A stretch of DNA of 64,000 bases from Chrysogorgia sp. JL179-B06 (lineage: Eukaryota; Cnidaria; Anthozoa; Scleralcyonacea; Chrysogorgiidae): positions 2,481,001 to 2,545,000 of the forward strand of contig JAYKKM010000450.1 of the NCBI GenBank assembly GCA_035772405.1. Direction: 5' to 3'. Under the pieces are notes generated by a model. That model was not told the DNA's origin. It worked only from the letters and a program-made list of their open reading frames with translations, and ran no database searches. The translations under genes and the position numbers were made by a program. Each line of letters begins with the position of its first letter. The stretch's first letter is position 1. Positions 46,101 to 55,956 of this stretch are shown in pieces.

Positions 46101-49100
46101 TGTTCGATTGAGAAGCCATATAAACAACTCGTTTATCGTGTTTCATCAGGGGATCCAAACACTCGAAAACAATAAAAACACTCGCGCTTCGCGCTCGTGT
46201 TTTCATCATGTTTTCTCGTGTTTGGATCCCCTGATGAAACACTCAAACTCGTTGTTCATATCTTACATCACTTTCATTGCAGCAAGATGTGGAATCGATT
46301 TATATATTCTAGATTGAGTTCGGCGAAAATTTGTCGTCCTTGTAGGTTAACAGGTCGGCATCTAGGTCGACACTGCCGAATGTCGACCTCGTTTTCGAGG
46401 GCTGGATAGATATATGGAACAAAACTCAGTACAGATGGAGCAATCCATGACTTCAAAATCAAACCTCTTACAATTTAACAAATATATTTCATTTTGTCGT
46501 TGTCTGTTCAGTTATAGATGCTAAGAACAAAATGTTGGCCCACAAGACGATAGTCGAGTACACACGTAAAAACGCACAGTCTGTTTTTACCTGTTAACAG
46601 CCAAAAACATGGTTGATATCGACAGGCTTGAACAGGGTTGAGCTGGCCAGCTTGAACAGGGTTGTCATGGATGTTGAAACAGTATTGTTCATGGCTGATG
46701 ATCGAACAGGCTTGAACAGCATTGAACAACATCGTTCATACATGATACAACATGTTGTCAGAGCATGATGAAATAACAAGGTTGAACAGCGTTGTTACAA
46801 CAGCCATGAACTTGGTTGTTCTATCAGACTGGTTTTGCATGTTGTAACATGCATGAACAACTGCTGTCGATTCAACAAGCCTGTCACAAGATGTTGAAAC
46901 ATGCTTGAACAGTCTTGTTATTTTAACAGTCATGTTCTAACATGTTGACAATGCTGTTACAGGCAGGTTGAACCAACAACCTTGTTACAGCCTGTGAGAT
47001 TTTTACGTGTGTAGGTCATTGATGTTCTTGCCACGTTGTGACGTCTTCTGATCTTACGTCGCTGATATTACGTGATTTGACGTGGATCTGATGTGATCTA
47101 TGCATCTGTCCTCCAATAGCTATCATGGCTAAAACTGATGAGAATGTGGCAGTGTATTGTGTGATGCCTTTTGTTTCTTTTCAAAGGAAGCTCACGTGTA
47201 CGTCTCTGTTATTCTGAGTTTTTGCCGCCATTGTGGAGAAGATGTGCTTGGGATTATTTCTCGAAAACAAAGGTAGGCACGTATGTGAATAGACACGCCA
47301 AGAATACACGGCTACCCTTGCCACCAAAACGTTGGAAAGTCGCCGAAACCCAATTCGTTTGACCTCATTTTATTTAATTTTATTATAAAAATCAATTACT
47401 CGGGCGACTGTGGTAGCATACTAACACGAGTCTAGGTTTCGGCTCTATTTTGTCTGGTCGCGGAATGGCAATTATTGCATCATCCCGTCAGGCTTTGCGA
47501 AACTGAGCGTTATAAATATGCTAATCTTCACGCGTGCTTTCTGCCCTGATCATTTGATCAAGCGTTCTTTCTTGGACAAGTTAGCTACATTCACAGACAT
47601 AGTTATTGGTCAGTAATGTTACTCTCAATTATCGTGGTTTTATATACGCTCACAATGCTTACAATTGCACACGCCGATCGCGGTAGACCTACACTAAAAG
47701 ATGACGAGCGATTTCGAAACGGGTTGGGCCGCGATCTCAATGAATTTACAACGAATGCCAAGTTGTTTATGTATGCCAAAAGTATCTATATGAATGCCAA
47801 ACGTAAAATAACACATTGCGAAATACTGACCTCATTTTATTTAATTTTATTATAAAAATTAATTCAATATAAAAATTAATTCAATATAAAAATTAATTCA
47901 ATATAAAAATTAATTCAATATAAAAATTAATTCAATATAAAAATTAATTCAATATAAAAATTAATTCAATATAAAATTAATAAATTAAAATAAATTAACT
48001 AAATTATTTTAAAATGAAATGAAATTATACCATCCCATTAATATTATAAAAAATATATAAATTTACATGTTATGTATATTCTGAACTCATTGCATGACAC
48101 TTAATTAATGCGAATCTTGGACTCTAGAATTCATTCCAACTTCTCATGCTATTCACTTCCTCTGCAGACTTTTATCTGAGAAATATGACGTAACAATACC
48201 AAGATCTGAGGTAAGGACAACATGATACAGTTAACCCACTGATTTCTAAACAAGACTGGATCGAGCAACTGTTGGTTTAGATACTGCGAAATAATGAAGC
48301 CGGGAATATTTCGCGGCGGCCATCTTGTTGGGACTACATTATATAGTTTTACTATAGGCGACAGAGACTATCTGTCTCTGATCTTTTAAGATGCTAAAAT
48401 GAATCAATTGTCGACGGTTTTCCCGTAATTTAGAACACAAACTACGGCCCCATTACAATAATAATGAAGCCTGGAATATTTCGTGGCGGCCATATTGGAG
48501 TAACCACCGTGGTCACTCCAATATGGCCGCCACGCGCTAATTCCGGCTTCATAGTTACTGTTATGGAACCGTAGTTTGTGTTCTATATCATGGGAAGACC
48601 TTGGACAACGATTTATAAACTTTCCAGTCTGTGTTTATGCAAAACTAACAACAGAAATAAACGTTAAGTTACAAACTGTAAGTGAGAAAGGCGGCCTATC
48701 AGTCGGTCTGCAGAGCTTTAAAATTTTAAAAAGCCTGTACATGACAACTCAGTGTTACAGTGTACTCAACATTTTCAGAAATTATGTTGTGCCCCTCCAT
48801 GCCCCAGCAAGCTGCAATTTCTGTCTACGCCACTGTTGTTGAGTGGCCTCAACAACAGTGGCGTAGACAGAAATTGCAGCTTGCAAGGTTGGCACCTTGC
48901 CGAGGCTGATCATCCCAAACTCACAAAGCAAACTCTTTTGAAACTCTGATGAAGGACCCTTGTCGAAAACGCGAGTTTTTATTGAAATTTTCCCTCACAT
49001 TTTTAGATCATACCCGCAGCAAGACAAGCTGAATTATTTTCCATTTTAAAAGCTTACTACGAATCCCTCGCTTCCCATCTCCTTAAAGAGCACAAGGAAT

Positions 49101-52100
49101 TACACAAGAAGGAAAAACAGAACAGGCAGATTCTTTTGGTAATGTCCATAAATATTATAGTGCTACTGTATACTGAAGCAGGGGCGCATACAGGATTTTT
49201 TCAAGGGGGGTGACTTAGTGACTATAAGATGTTCAAACATGGAAGTTGTAAACTTCACCATATTCTCTAGTTATGGAATGAGGCATTTTGACAATCCTTG
49301 CATGCTTACAGTGGTATATATAACTATAATTGTAAGGCAAGCAGCACTTGTTACTTGTGGTGTACGTTCGTAGTGTTGTAAGGCAAGCAACACTTGTTAC
49401 TTGTGGTGTACATTCGTAGTGTTGTAAGGCAAGCAACACTTGTTACTTGTGGTGTACGTTCGTAGTGTTGTAAGGCAAGCAACACTTGTTACTTGTGGTG
49501 TACGTTCGTAGTGTTGTAAGGCAAGCAGCACTTGTTACTTGTGGTGTACGTTCGTAGTGTTGTAAGGTAAGCAACACTTGTTACTTGTGGTGTACGTTCG
49601 TAGTGTTGTAAGGCAAGCAGCACTTGTTACTTGTGGTGTACGTTCGTAGTGTTGTAAGGCAAGCAACACTTGTTACTTGTGGTGTACGTTCGTAGTGTTG
49701 TAAGGCAAGCAGCACTTGTTACTTGTGGTGTACGTTCGTAGTGTTGTAAGGCAAGCAACACTTGTTACTTGTGGTGTACGTTCGTAGTGTTGTAAGGCAA
49801 GCAACACTTGTTACTTGTGGTGTACGTTCGTAGTGTTGTAAGGCAAGCAGCACTTGTTACTTGTGGTGTACGTTCGTAGTGTTGTAAGGCAAGCAACACT
49901 TGTTACTTGTGGTGTACGTTCGTAGTGTTGTAAGGCAAGCAACACTTGTTACTTGTGGTGTACGTTCGTAGTGTTGTAAGGCAAGCAACACTTGTTACTT
50001 GTGGTGTACGTTCGTAGTGTTGTAAGGCAAGCAACACTTGTTACTTGTGGTGTATGTTCGTAGTGTTGTAAGGCAAGCAGCACTTGTTACTTGTGGTGTA
50101 TGTTCGTAGTGTTGTAAGGCAAGCAGCACTTGTTACTTGTGGTGTACGTTCGTAGTGTTGTAAGGCAAGCAGCACTTGTTACTTGTGGTGTATGTTCATA
50201 GTGTTGTAAGGCAAGCAACACTTGTTACTTGTGGTGTATGTTCGTAGTGTTGTAAGGCAAGCAACACTTGTTACTTGTGGTGTACGTTCGTAGTGTTGTA
50301 AGGCAAGCAGCACTTGTTACTTGTGGTGTATGTTCGTAGTGTTGTAAGGTGTTACTTGTGGTGTACGTTCGTTGTAAGGCAAGCAACACTTGTTACTTGT
50401 GGTGTATGTTCGTAGTGTTGTAAGGCAAGCAACACTTGTTACTTGTGGTGTACGTTCGTAGTGTTGTAAGGCAAGCAGCACTTGTTACTTGTGGTGTATG
50501 TTCGTAGTGTTTTACTTGTGGTGTATGTTCGTAGTGTTGTAAGGCAAGGCGTTACTTGTGGTGTACGTTCGTAGTGTTGTAAGGCAAGCAACACTTGTTA
50601 CTTGTGGTGTACGTTCGTAGTGTTGTAAGGCAAGCAGCACTTGTTACTTGTGGTGTACGTTCGTAGTGTTGTAAGGCAAGCAGCACTTGTTACTTGTGGT
50701 GTACGTTCGTAGTGTTGTAAGGCAAGCAGCACTTGTTACTTGTGGTGTACGTTCGTAGTGTTGTAAGGCAAGCAGCACTTGTTACTTGTGGTGTATGTTC
50801 GTAGTGTTGTAAGGCAAGCAGCACTTGTTACTTGTGGTGTACGTTCGTAGTGTTGTAAGGCAAGCAGCACTTGTTACTTGTGGTGTACGTTCGTAGTGTT
50901 GTAAGGCAAGCAGCACTTGTTACTTGTGGTGTACGTTCGTAGTGTTGTAAGGCAAGCAACACTTGTTACTTGTGGTGTATGTTCGTAGTGTTGTAAGGCA
51001 AGCAACACTTGTTACTTGTGGTGTACGTTCGTAGTGTTGTAAGGCAAGCAGCACTTGTTACTTGTGGTGTACGTTCGTAGTGTTGTAAGGCAAGCAGCAC
51101 TTGTTACTTGTGGTGTACGTGCGTAGTGTTGTAAGGCAAGCCGCACTTGTTACTTGTGGTGTATGTTCGTAGTGTTGTAAGGCAAGCAGCACTTGTTACT
51201 TGTGGTGTACGTTCGTAGTGTTGTAAGGCAAGCAGCACTTGTTACTTGTGGTGTATGTTCGTAGTGTTGTAAGGCAAGCAGCACTTGTTACTTGTGGTGT
51301 ACGTTCGTAGTGTTGTAAGGCAAGCAGCACTTGTTACTTGTGGTGTACGTTCGTAGTGTTGTAAGGCAAGCAGCACTTGTTACTTGTGGTGTATGTTCGT
51401 AGTGTTGTAAGGCAAGCAGCACTTGTTACTTGTGGTGTATGTTCGTAGTGTTGTAAGGCAAGCAACACTTGTTTACTTGTGGTGTACGTTCGTAGTGTTG
51501 TAAGGCAAGCAGCACTTGTTACTTGTGGTGTACGTTCGTAGTGTTGTAAGGCAAGCAGCACTTGTTACTTGTGGTGTATGTTCGTAGTGTTGTAAGGCAA
51601 GCAACACTTGTTACTTGTGGTGTACGTTCGTAGTGTTGTAAGGCAAGCAGCACTTGTTACTTGTGGTGTACGTTCGTAGTGTTGTAAGGCAAGCAACACT
51701 TGTTACTTGTGGTGTACGTTCGTAGTGTTGTAAGGTAAGCAACACTTGTTACTTGTGGTGTACGTTCATAGTGTTGTAAGGCAAGCAGCACTTGTTACTT
51801 GTGGTGTACGTTCGTAGTGTTGTAAGGCAAGCAACATTGTTACTTGTGGTGTACGTTCTTGGGGCGAACCGCAACGATCTTGATCCAGAACAATTTGATA
51901 TTTTCAAGATCTGGAATCACATTTTCAGCGATGTTTGCATGACATAGTCCTTTAATAAACCAACCACTATATAGATTCAAAATAATTCAACACAAGAAAT
52001 TAGAAAATGGAATAATGTAGAAATAACTTAACCTCTGCTCATGATATTGAAATTCAACTAGTTTCCGAATCGAAGCTATCAATTATAATGTATCGGTGAT

Positions 52101-55100
52101 TGGGACCGGCAAAGGGGTGACTAGTAACCCCAGTCAGCCCCGCTGTATCCACCCCTGCTGAAGACGAAAACAGCATTATTAAAACAAAGGAAAAAAATTC
52201 AAAAAGCCATATAATCTATCCCTTATTGAACTCGTTGCTCCTCTTGGTTTGTCGTATTTACAGAGCAAAGGTGAACTGCACGATGACAGGAAAGAGGATT
52301 ACGAAAAATGTCAAAAATCTTACGACAAACTTCTCACCAACACATCCACTCTCGCTGTAAGTATTTGGAATGAATAATGATATTCAAAGGACATTGGCAA
52401 CAAAAATCAAGTTTGTGTAATACGAAAGAAGAATGATAGAGTAACAACACCTTTTACAACCTTTCCGTATTTTACTTCGTTTTTGAAATATTTCAGTTTG
52501 TTTGATATGTAAATGAGATGGTCTCTGACATCAGGTGTTGGGTAGAGAATGTTTACACATTAGAATATTAGTTCCATCTTCAAGTTTGTTCCACAAATTT
52601 ACTTGAAGATATGCGTATAATAACTCCTCATGATAATGAACGTTGTTAACTTAGCAATCACTGAGATATAAGACATTTTTCAATGAGTGAAAATTCTCAG
52701 CACCTGACGTCAGAGACCATCTCATTTACATATCAAACAAACTGAAATATTTCAAAAACGAAGTAAAATACGGAAAAGTTGTAAAAGGTGTTACTCTATT
52801 ATTTTACGAGTTCTTTCATATTAGACAAACTTAATTTTTGTTGCCAATGTCTTTTCAACTATCCTTGGAAAAACAAAAAGCAAATTTTAAAAAGAAGTTT
52901 CCTGGCACAATCTCGATGTCGGAATATTGATGGGGTTCAGACTCAGTTTGCTTGAGAGGGTAGTGAAGGGGAGTAATACTCAATTTGCGTCTTTTTACGA
53001 TAGGAAATCCTTGATCAAGACATGCCAGACCTGCCAGAAAACGGTAAGTTGAACTCAATGGCGCTTTGGTGTACCTGTGTTTCTTCAATCCTACTTGTTT
53101 CCCGTTCCAGAATCTCTCCCTGAAGAAGAAACAAGTGGTGGCATCAATATTTTTAATCCTTTTAAATTGACCGAGGTGAGAACTGTTTTTCTCTGAGGAA
53201 GAACTTTCGAATTGCAATCGTTGAGGGGATTTCTCATTAGATATGTAGTGGTGGGTAAACTACACGAAGTGCTTAAAGGATGATGGTTATGATAATGATG
53301 GTATAGGTGATGATGGTGTTAGTGGTGATGGTGATGATTATGGTAATGATGATGGTGTTAGTGGTGATGGTGTTGGTGGTGATGGTAATGATGATGGTGT
53401 TAGTGGTGATGGTGATGATTATGGTAATGATGATGGTTGTGGTGACAATGGTGGTGATGATGATGGTAATGGTGGTGGTTGTGATGATGGTTATGATAAT
53501 GATGGTATAGGTAATGATGGTGTTAGTGGTGTTGGTGGTGATGGTAATGATGATGGTGTTAGTGGTGATGATTATGGTAATGATAATGGTCGTGGTGACA
53601 ATGGTGGTGATGATGATGGTAATGGTGGTGGTTGTGATGATGGTTATGATAATGATGGTATAGGTAATGATGGTGTTAGTGGTGATGGTGATGATTATGG
53701 TAATGATGATGGTGTTAGTGGTGATGGTAATGATGATGGTAATGATGGTGGTGTTAGTGGTGATTATTATGGTAATGATGATGGTGTTAGTGGTGATGAT
53801 TATGGTAATGATGATGGTGTTAGTGGTGATGGTAATGATGGTGGTGTTAGTGGTGATGATGATGGTAATGATGATGGTGTTAGTGGTGATGGTAATGATG
53901 ATGGTAATGATGGTGGTGTTAGTGGTGATGATTATGGTAATGATGGTGGTGTTAGTGGTGATGGTGAGGGTGGTGGTAATGATGGTGGTGATGATGCTTA
54001 GGGTGGTGGTGAGGGTGGTAATGATGGTGATGAGGGTGGTGAGGCTGGTAATGATGGTGATGATGATGGTGAGTGTGGTGGGTGGTGGTGATGCTGGTAA
54101 TGATGGTGATGATGATGGTGATGATGGTGAGTGTGGTGGTGATGATGGTGAGGGTGGTGGTGATGGTGAGGGTGGTGGTGATGGTGAGGGTGGTGTAATG
54201 ATGGTGGTGGTGATGATGGTGGTGATGCTGGTAATGATGGTGATGGTGATAATCATGATGATGGTAATGGTGACAATGGTGATGATGGTGGTGATGAAGG
54301 TGATGATGGTGAGGGTGGTAATGATGATGGTAGTGGTAATGATGATGATGATTATGGTAGTGATGTTGGTGATGATGATGTAATGATGGTGGTAGTGATG
54401 ATGGTTATGGTGGTGGTGTTAGTGGTGATGATGGTTATGGTAATGATGATGGGTGTTAGTGGTGATGATTATGGTAATGATGATGGTGTTAGTGGTGATG
54501 TTGATTATTATGGTAATGATGGTGGTGTTAGTGGTGATGATGAGGGTGGTGGTAATGATGGTGGTGATGATGCTTAGGGTGGTGGTGAGGGTGGTAATGA
54601 TGGTGATGAGGGTGGTGAGGCTGGTAATGATTGTGATGATGATGGTGAGTGTGGTGGTGATGATGGTGAGGGTGGTGGTGATGATGCTGAGGGTGGTGGT
54701 GATGCTGAGGGTGATGGTGATAATCATGATAATGATGATGGTAATGGTGACAATGGTGATGATGGTGGTGATGAAGGTGATGATGGTGAGGGTGGTAATG
54801 ATGATGGCAGTGGTAATGATGATGATGATGATGATTATGGTAGTGATGTTGGTGGTGATGATGTAATGATGGTGGTAGTGATGATGGTTATGGTGATGAT
54901 GGTTATGGTAATGATAGTGGTGGTGGTGATGAAACGATGGTATTGATAATGTTGATGATGGTGATGAGAATGGTGATGATGGTGGTAATGATGGTTGTGG
55001 TGATGTATGTAGATGATATGATGGTGGTGGTGATGATGATGTAGTGGAGATGGTGGTGATGATGGTAACGCTATTTTTTCACCTAACCCTAAGTGCAGCT

Positions 55101-55572
55101 GTTCCTTGGTCTTGTAGTACGATGGTGATACTGGTTTGTGGGAAGACGAAGATACTCGAACATTTTACGAGAACCTAAAAGATCTGAGATCTCTTGTACC
55201 AAGTGTAAGTATATCACACATTCCCACGCACTTCCAATTTCATTCACTCCAGTTTATCGCTAGCTCTCGAGGTGACGAAATACGAGAAACAAGTTCCTGT
55301 CACTTGTCTCTCAACAATGTTGTGTTGTAAGTTGCTCGCAATGTTTCACGTGCTACTTAGTGTAACAATTTACAGAACTTTCGTAATCATATTATCTCTC
55401 CTTCATACGCAACACTTTTAGATTCTGTACAAAGATAGCAGCAAGTCCGACATCAACGACGTTAACCAAGACTCGAAAAAGACACCAAAGGAGGAATTAG
55501 TTAATGGTTTGGACGATGAAGGTGAACTGATGATATCAGACGACGAAGATGACATTAGCGAGATAACTCAAG
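35980..55572 (+). CDS. UPF2: UPF2, regulator of nonsense transcripts 2, N-terminal part (17 exons, partial)
   Basis: Scaffold of nonsense-mediated mRNA decay that links UPF1 to UPF3 on exon-junction complexes. Exons: 35,980-36,011; 38,511-38,601; 39,869-39,964; 41,098-41,182; 41,636-41,712; 42,980-43,060; 43,167-43,202; 43,297-43,425; 44,117-44,251; 47,187-47,272; 48,168-48,210; 49,007-49,138; 52,264-52,356; 53,004-53,043; 53,111-53,175; 55,118-55,204; 55,422-55,572. All borders are GT-AG and phases match, giving 486 codons. Features: Lys/Glu-rich N-terminus, then the first MIF4G domain (KKLKTITEQQKQ, FNGLNLTRFIQEAVAAIVEG, VCGLFHQRYAEF, LAELCIYGI, VILSFCRHCGEDVLG), SKGELHDDR, DQDMPDLPEN, LWEDEDTRTFYENL and an acidic linker. 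MIF4G-2, MIF4G-3 and the UPF1-binding end lie right of the window. Human UPF2 is about 1,270 aa. Confidence 0.95.
36477..37376. mobile_element. Inverted-repeat element in UPF2 intron 1 (CACTAGTCAGTGGAATC ends)
   Basis: Left GCACTAGTCAGTGGAATCCC and right GGGAGATTCCACTGACTAGTGC. The CACTA start recalls CMC/EnSpm elements, but no clean short target duplication was found. Another small inverted repeat (TAGTATAAATACACAGGT against ACCAGTGTATTTATACTA) lies inside at about 37,003-37,124. Confidence 0.6.
37849..38380. mobile_element. TTAA-flanked foldback MITE in UPF2 intron 1
   Basis: Element 37,853-38,376 between TTAA sites. Long arms: AGGGATATGGCAATATAAAT...CTTTGTCTCATTTGAAAGAA and the reverse complement at the right end. 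The inner arms (TTTTGAAATATTTCAG) are also seen in the element at 52,387-52,853, so they are related. Confidence 0.85.
38760..39307. mobile_element. hAT-type non-autonomous element, 8-bp target duplication
   Basis: Element 38,768-39,299 (532 bp) with ends CAGGGTTCGAATTA and TAATTCGAACCCTG, flanked by identical CTTCTGAT. CAGGG-type ends and 8-bp duplication are the hAT signature. No transposase frame. In UPF2 intron 2. Confidence 0.88.
39556..39840. repeat. Direct repeat pair of about 100 bp
   Basis: About 39,560-39,660 and 39,740-39,840 share CTGAAAACAGATTTGGAATTA, CGAGTCTAAATACATAACA and TGTACACCCTTCGTAAAAACC-like words in the same order, just upstream of UPF2 exon 3. Confidence 0.7.
39983..40462. 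mobile_element. Foldback element with TGCCTCGGCAATT words
   Basis: Ends CAGTCCCCGTAATT and AATTATGGGGTCTGA are inverted, and both sides hold GGCAAAAAATTGC / GCAATTTTTTGCC. UPF2 intron 3. No certain target duplication. Confidence 0.55.
40467..40995. mobile_element. TTAA-flanked MITE (AGTGCCACTACGAT ends)
   Basis: Element 40,471-40,991 between TTAA sites, ends AGTGCCACTACGAT and ATCGTAGTGGCACT, 521 bp. UPF2 intron 3, next to the foldback at 39,983-40,462. Confidence 0.83.
41277..41412. mobile_element. Short foldback element (GTTTCATCAGGGG arms)
   Basis: Arms AACACGAGTTTGAGTGTTTC, ATCAGGGGTTCCAAACA and their complement on the right, with a GC-rich turn (GAGGGCGTAGCCCGAGG). The same family is at 46,133-46,256. 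Confidence 0.75.
42025..42770. mobile_element. Inverted-repeat element enclosing the 20-bp satellite
   Basis: Left GGTCCGAATTAGCGCT with GCTTCGCA, and right TTGCGAAGCGCTAATTCGGACC, enclose the satellite at 42,069-42,598. Suggests a non-autonomous transposon whose inside has expanded as a satellite. Target duplication not resolved. UPF2 intron 5. Confidence 0.65.
42069..42598. repeat. 20-bp satellite (TAGCGTAACGTCTTACAACG), UPF2 intron
   Basis: About 26 copies; reverse complement of the unit at 2,007-2,397. Variants alternate between TTGCGTAGCGTC and TTGCGTAGTGTC in the middle, a higher-order pattern of about 40 bp. Confidence 0.93.
43484..43929. mobile_element. hAT-type non-autonomous element, 8-bp target duplication
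   Basis: Element 43,492-43,921 (430 bp) with ends CAGGCTTGGACTGG and CCCAGTCCAAGCCTG, flanked by identical CATTGCAT. Near the right end ATTGGGCCCAG is repeated three times. UPF2 intron 8. Confidence 0.88.
43965..44020 (+). mobile_element. SINE family 1, 3' tail fragment
   Basis: TTGAGGTTGTATTTTTCGCA followed by GGTTTGGACTTATC, matching the tail of the copies at 8,218 and 33,571. The tRNA-like head is missing. Confidence 0.5.
44538..45046. mobile_element. Inverted-repeat element with 10-bp target duplication
   Basis: Element 44,548-45,036 (489 bp), ends CAACCTCGTTCCCAGGGCAT and the near-complement ATGCCCTGGGTATGAGGTTG, flanked by identical GCGAAATACT. A 9-10 bp duplication fits Mutator-like elements best. 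A diverged relative is at 10,430-11,292. UPF2 intron 9. Confidence 0.8.
45250..45428. repeat. 36-bp tandem repeat
   Basis: Four to five copies of a unit containing TTTTCAGGCCATACTTTTAC and TTTTACTTAAGTAAGA. UPF2 intron 9. Confidence 0.88.
46133..46256. mobile_element. Short foldback element (GTTTCATCAGGGG arms)
   Basis: AACAACTCGTTT, GTGTTTCATCAGGGGATCC and the reverse complement on the right. Family of 41,277-41,412. Confidence 0.75.
46500..47060. mobile_element. Second copy of the TGTCTGTTCAGTTA element, interrupted
   Basis: Left TGTCTGTTCAGTTATAGATG and GGCCCACAAGACG match the reverse complement of the copy at 13,088-13,230. The match resumes after 47,013 with GGTCATTGATGTTCTTGCCA. A MITE occupies the gap. 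Confidence 0.65.
46559..47013. mobile_element. TA-flanked MITE (CACACGTAAAAA ends) nested in another element
   Basis: Element 46,561-47,011 (451 bp) with ends CACACGTAAAAA and TTTTTACGTGTG between TA dinucleotides. The inside is made of recurring TTGAACAG, TGTTGAA and CATGTTGT words in both orientations. The Tc1/mariner-type TA target is supported by the uninterrupted sibling at 13,088-13,230. Confidence 0.8.
47511..47518 (+). promoter_or_regulatory. Possible TATA box for the small ORF
   Basis: TATAAATA 98 bp upstream of the ATG at 47,616, a spacing that would leave a leader of about 70 nt. Suggestive only. Confidence 0.3.
47616..47855 (+). CDS. Candidate small secreted peptide precursor inside a UPF2 intron (79 aa)
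   Basis: I do not recognise this protein. The start is followed by a typical signal peptide (MLLSIIVVLYTLTMLTIAHA) with probable cleavage before Asp21, then a hydrophilic charged segment (DRGRPTLKDDERFRNGLGRD, NAKLFMYAKS) that looks like a propeptide, and one Cys near the end. A TATA-like box lies 98 bp upstream. The last ten residues come from an AT-rich direct repeat, so the real gene may instead splice at a possible GTAAAA donor at about 47,801 into an exon I cannot place. It sits in intron 10 of UPF2, same strand. Chance ORFs of this length are common in this window, but a signal peptide with a charged pro-segment is less so. Confidence 0.35.
   Translation: MLLSIIVVLYTLTMLTIAHADRGRPTLKDDERFRNGLGRDLNEFTTNAKLFMYAKSIYMNAKRKITHCEILTSFYLILL
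47852..47975. repeat. 17-bp AT-rich tandem repeat
   Basis: About seven copies of AAAAATTAATTCAATAT directly after the candidate small ORF. UPF2 intron 10. Confidence 0.92.
48252..48610. mobile_element. Truncated copy of the AAGACTGGATCGAGCAA foldback element
   Basis: Left arm and centre match 9,537-10,041 (TATAGTTTTACTATAGGCGA, GGCGGCCATATTGGAGT...ACTCCAATATGGCCGCC), but the right arm stops after GGGAAGACCTTGGACAAC. UPF2 intron 11. Confidence 0.78.
48807..48884. repeat. Perfect 37-bp hairpin with 4-base loop
   Basis: Arms 48,807-48,843 and 48,848-48,884 are exact reverse complements around TGGC; the arm begins GCAAGCTGCAATTTCTG and ends TGTTGTTGAG. UPF2 intron 11. Confidence 0.93.
49333..51858. 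repeat. 46-bp satellite array in UPF2 intron 12
   Basis: About 55 head-to-tail copies of a unit read as GTGTTGTAAGGCAAGCA(A/G)C plus ACTTGTTACTTGTGG and TGTA(C/T)GTTCGTA. Two sites vary between copies (AACA/AGCA and TACG/TATG). A few copies are truncated near 50,348, 50,510 and 50,548. Repeats are adjacent with no spacers, so this is not a CRISPR array. ORFs here are artefacts. Confidence 0.97.
52383..52857. mobile_element. Foldback MITE with TTCA flanks, related to the TTAA family
   Basis: Element 52,387-52,853 with arms AAGGACATTGGCAACAAAAA and TTTTTGTTGCCAATGTCTT, flanked by TTCA on both sides. The inner arms (GAGACCATC / GATGGTCTC, TTTTGAAATATTTCAG) pair. Similar to 37,853-38,376. UPF2 intron 13. 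Confidence 0.8.
53281..55066. repeat. GGTGAT/GATGGT-type simple repeat array, UPF2 intron 15
   Basis: About 1.8 kb of purine-rich trinucleotide-like repeats (GAT, GGT, AAT). Within it, longer blocks are duplicated (about 53,960-54,080 and 54,540-54,650, both with GATGATGCTTAGGGTGGTGG). Valine/methionine and Thr/Ile-rich frames are artefacts. Confidence 0.96.
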
Positions 55573-55956
55573 GTACGACTTTGTGGCACTCCCAGCTCAT
55601 CAGTGTTACTTTATACACATGCGATCGTCAGTGACAACCGCTTGTGGGACAGCGCCGGCGATCAGCACCAGGCCTGACGAGAGGGGGGTCCATTTTAAGC
55701 AAACGTTATACATTAAAAAATTACAAAGAATAATGTTATACATTATCTTAACTGTGAAGCGATAAAATCGTTTTTATAACAATCAAGACTGCAGTTTTAG
55801 CTGATTAACCGTTGCATTGCAGTGTCTGTAAACTTGCTAATGGCACTGGCATAGGGCCCTTTATGGCTTTCTCACTGCGATAAAGCTTGTCTGTGTGATA
55901 CAAAAGGACAAATTTGCGAATTGCGGGGTAGAGGGGCTCATAAATATGGCGGCCCT
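55573..55956. other. UPF2: Start of UPF2 intron 17
   Basis: Intronic sequence after the GTACGA donor. No exon or transposon recognised before the satellite begins. Confidence 0.6.

Larger units (their letters stand above)
47360..47864. repeat. Direct repeats of about 37 bp bordering a candidate small gene
   Basis: GACCTCATTTTATTTAATTT followed by TATTATAAAAAT(C/T)AATT occurs at 47,361-47,397 and 47,828-47,864, 467 bp apart. The stop codon of the ORF at 47,616-47,855 lies in the right copy. Confidence 0.75.

Noticed and set aside
49333..51858. CRISPR-like array
   Set aside because: Repeats are contiguous 46-bp units without variable spacers, in a eukaryotic intron; an ordinary satellite.
53273..54256. 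327-codon minus-strand Thr/Ile/Ser/Pro-rich frame and plus-strand Val/Met-rich frames
   Set aside because: Pure translation of the GGTGAT-type simple repeat in a UPF2 intron.
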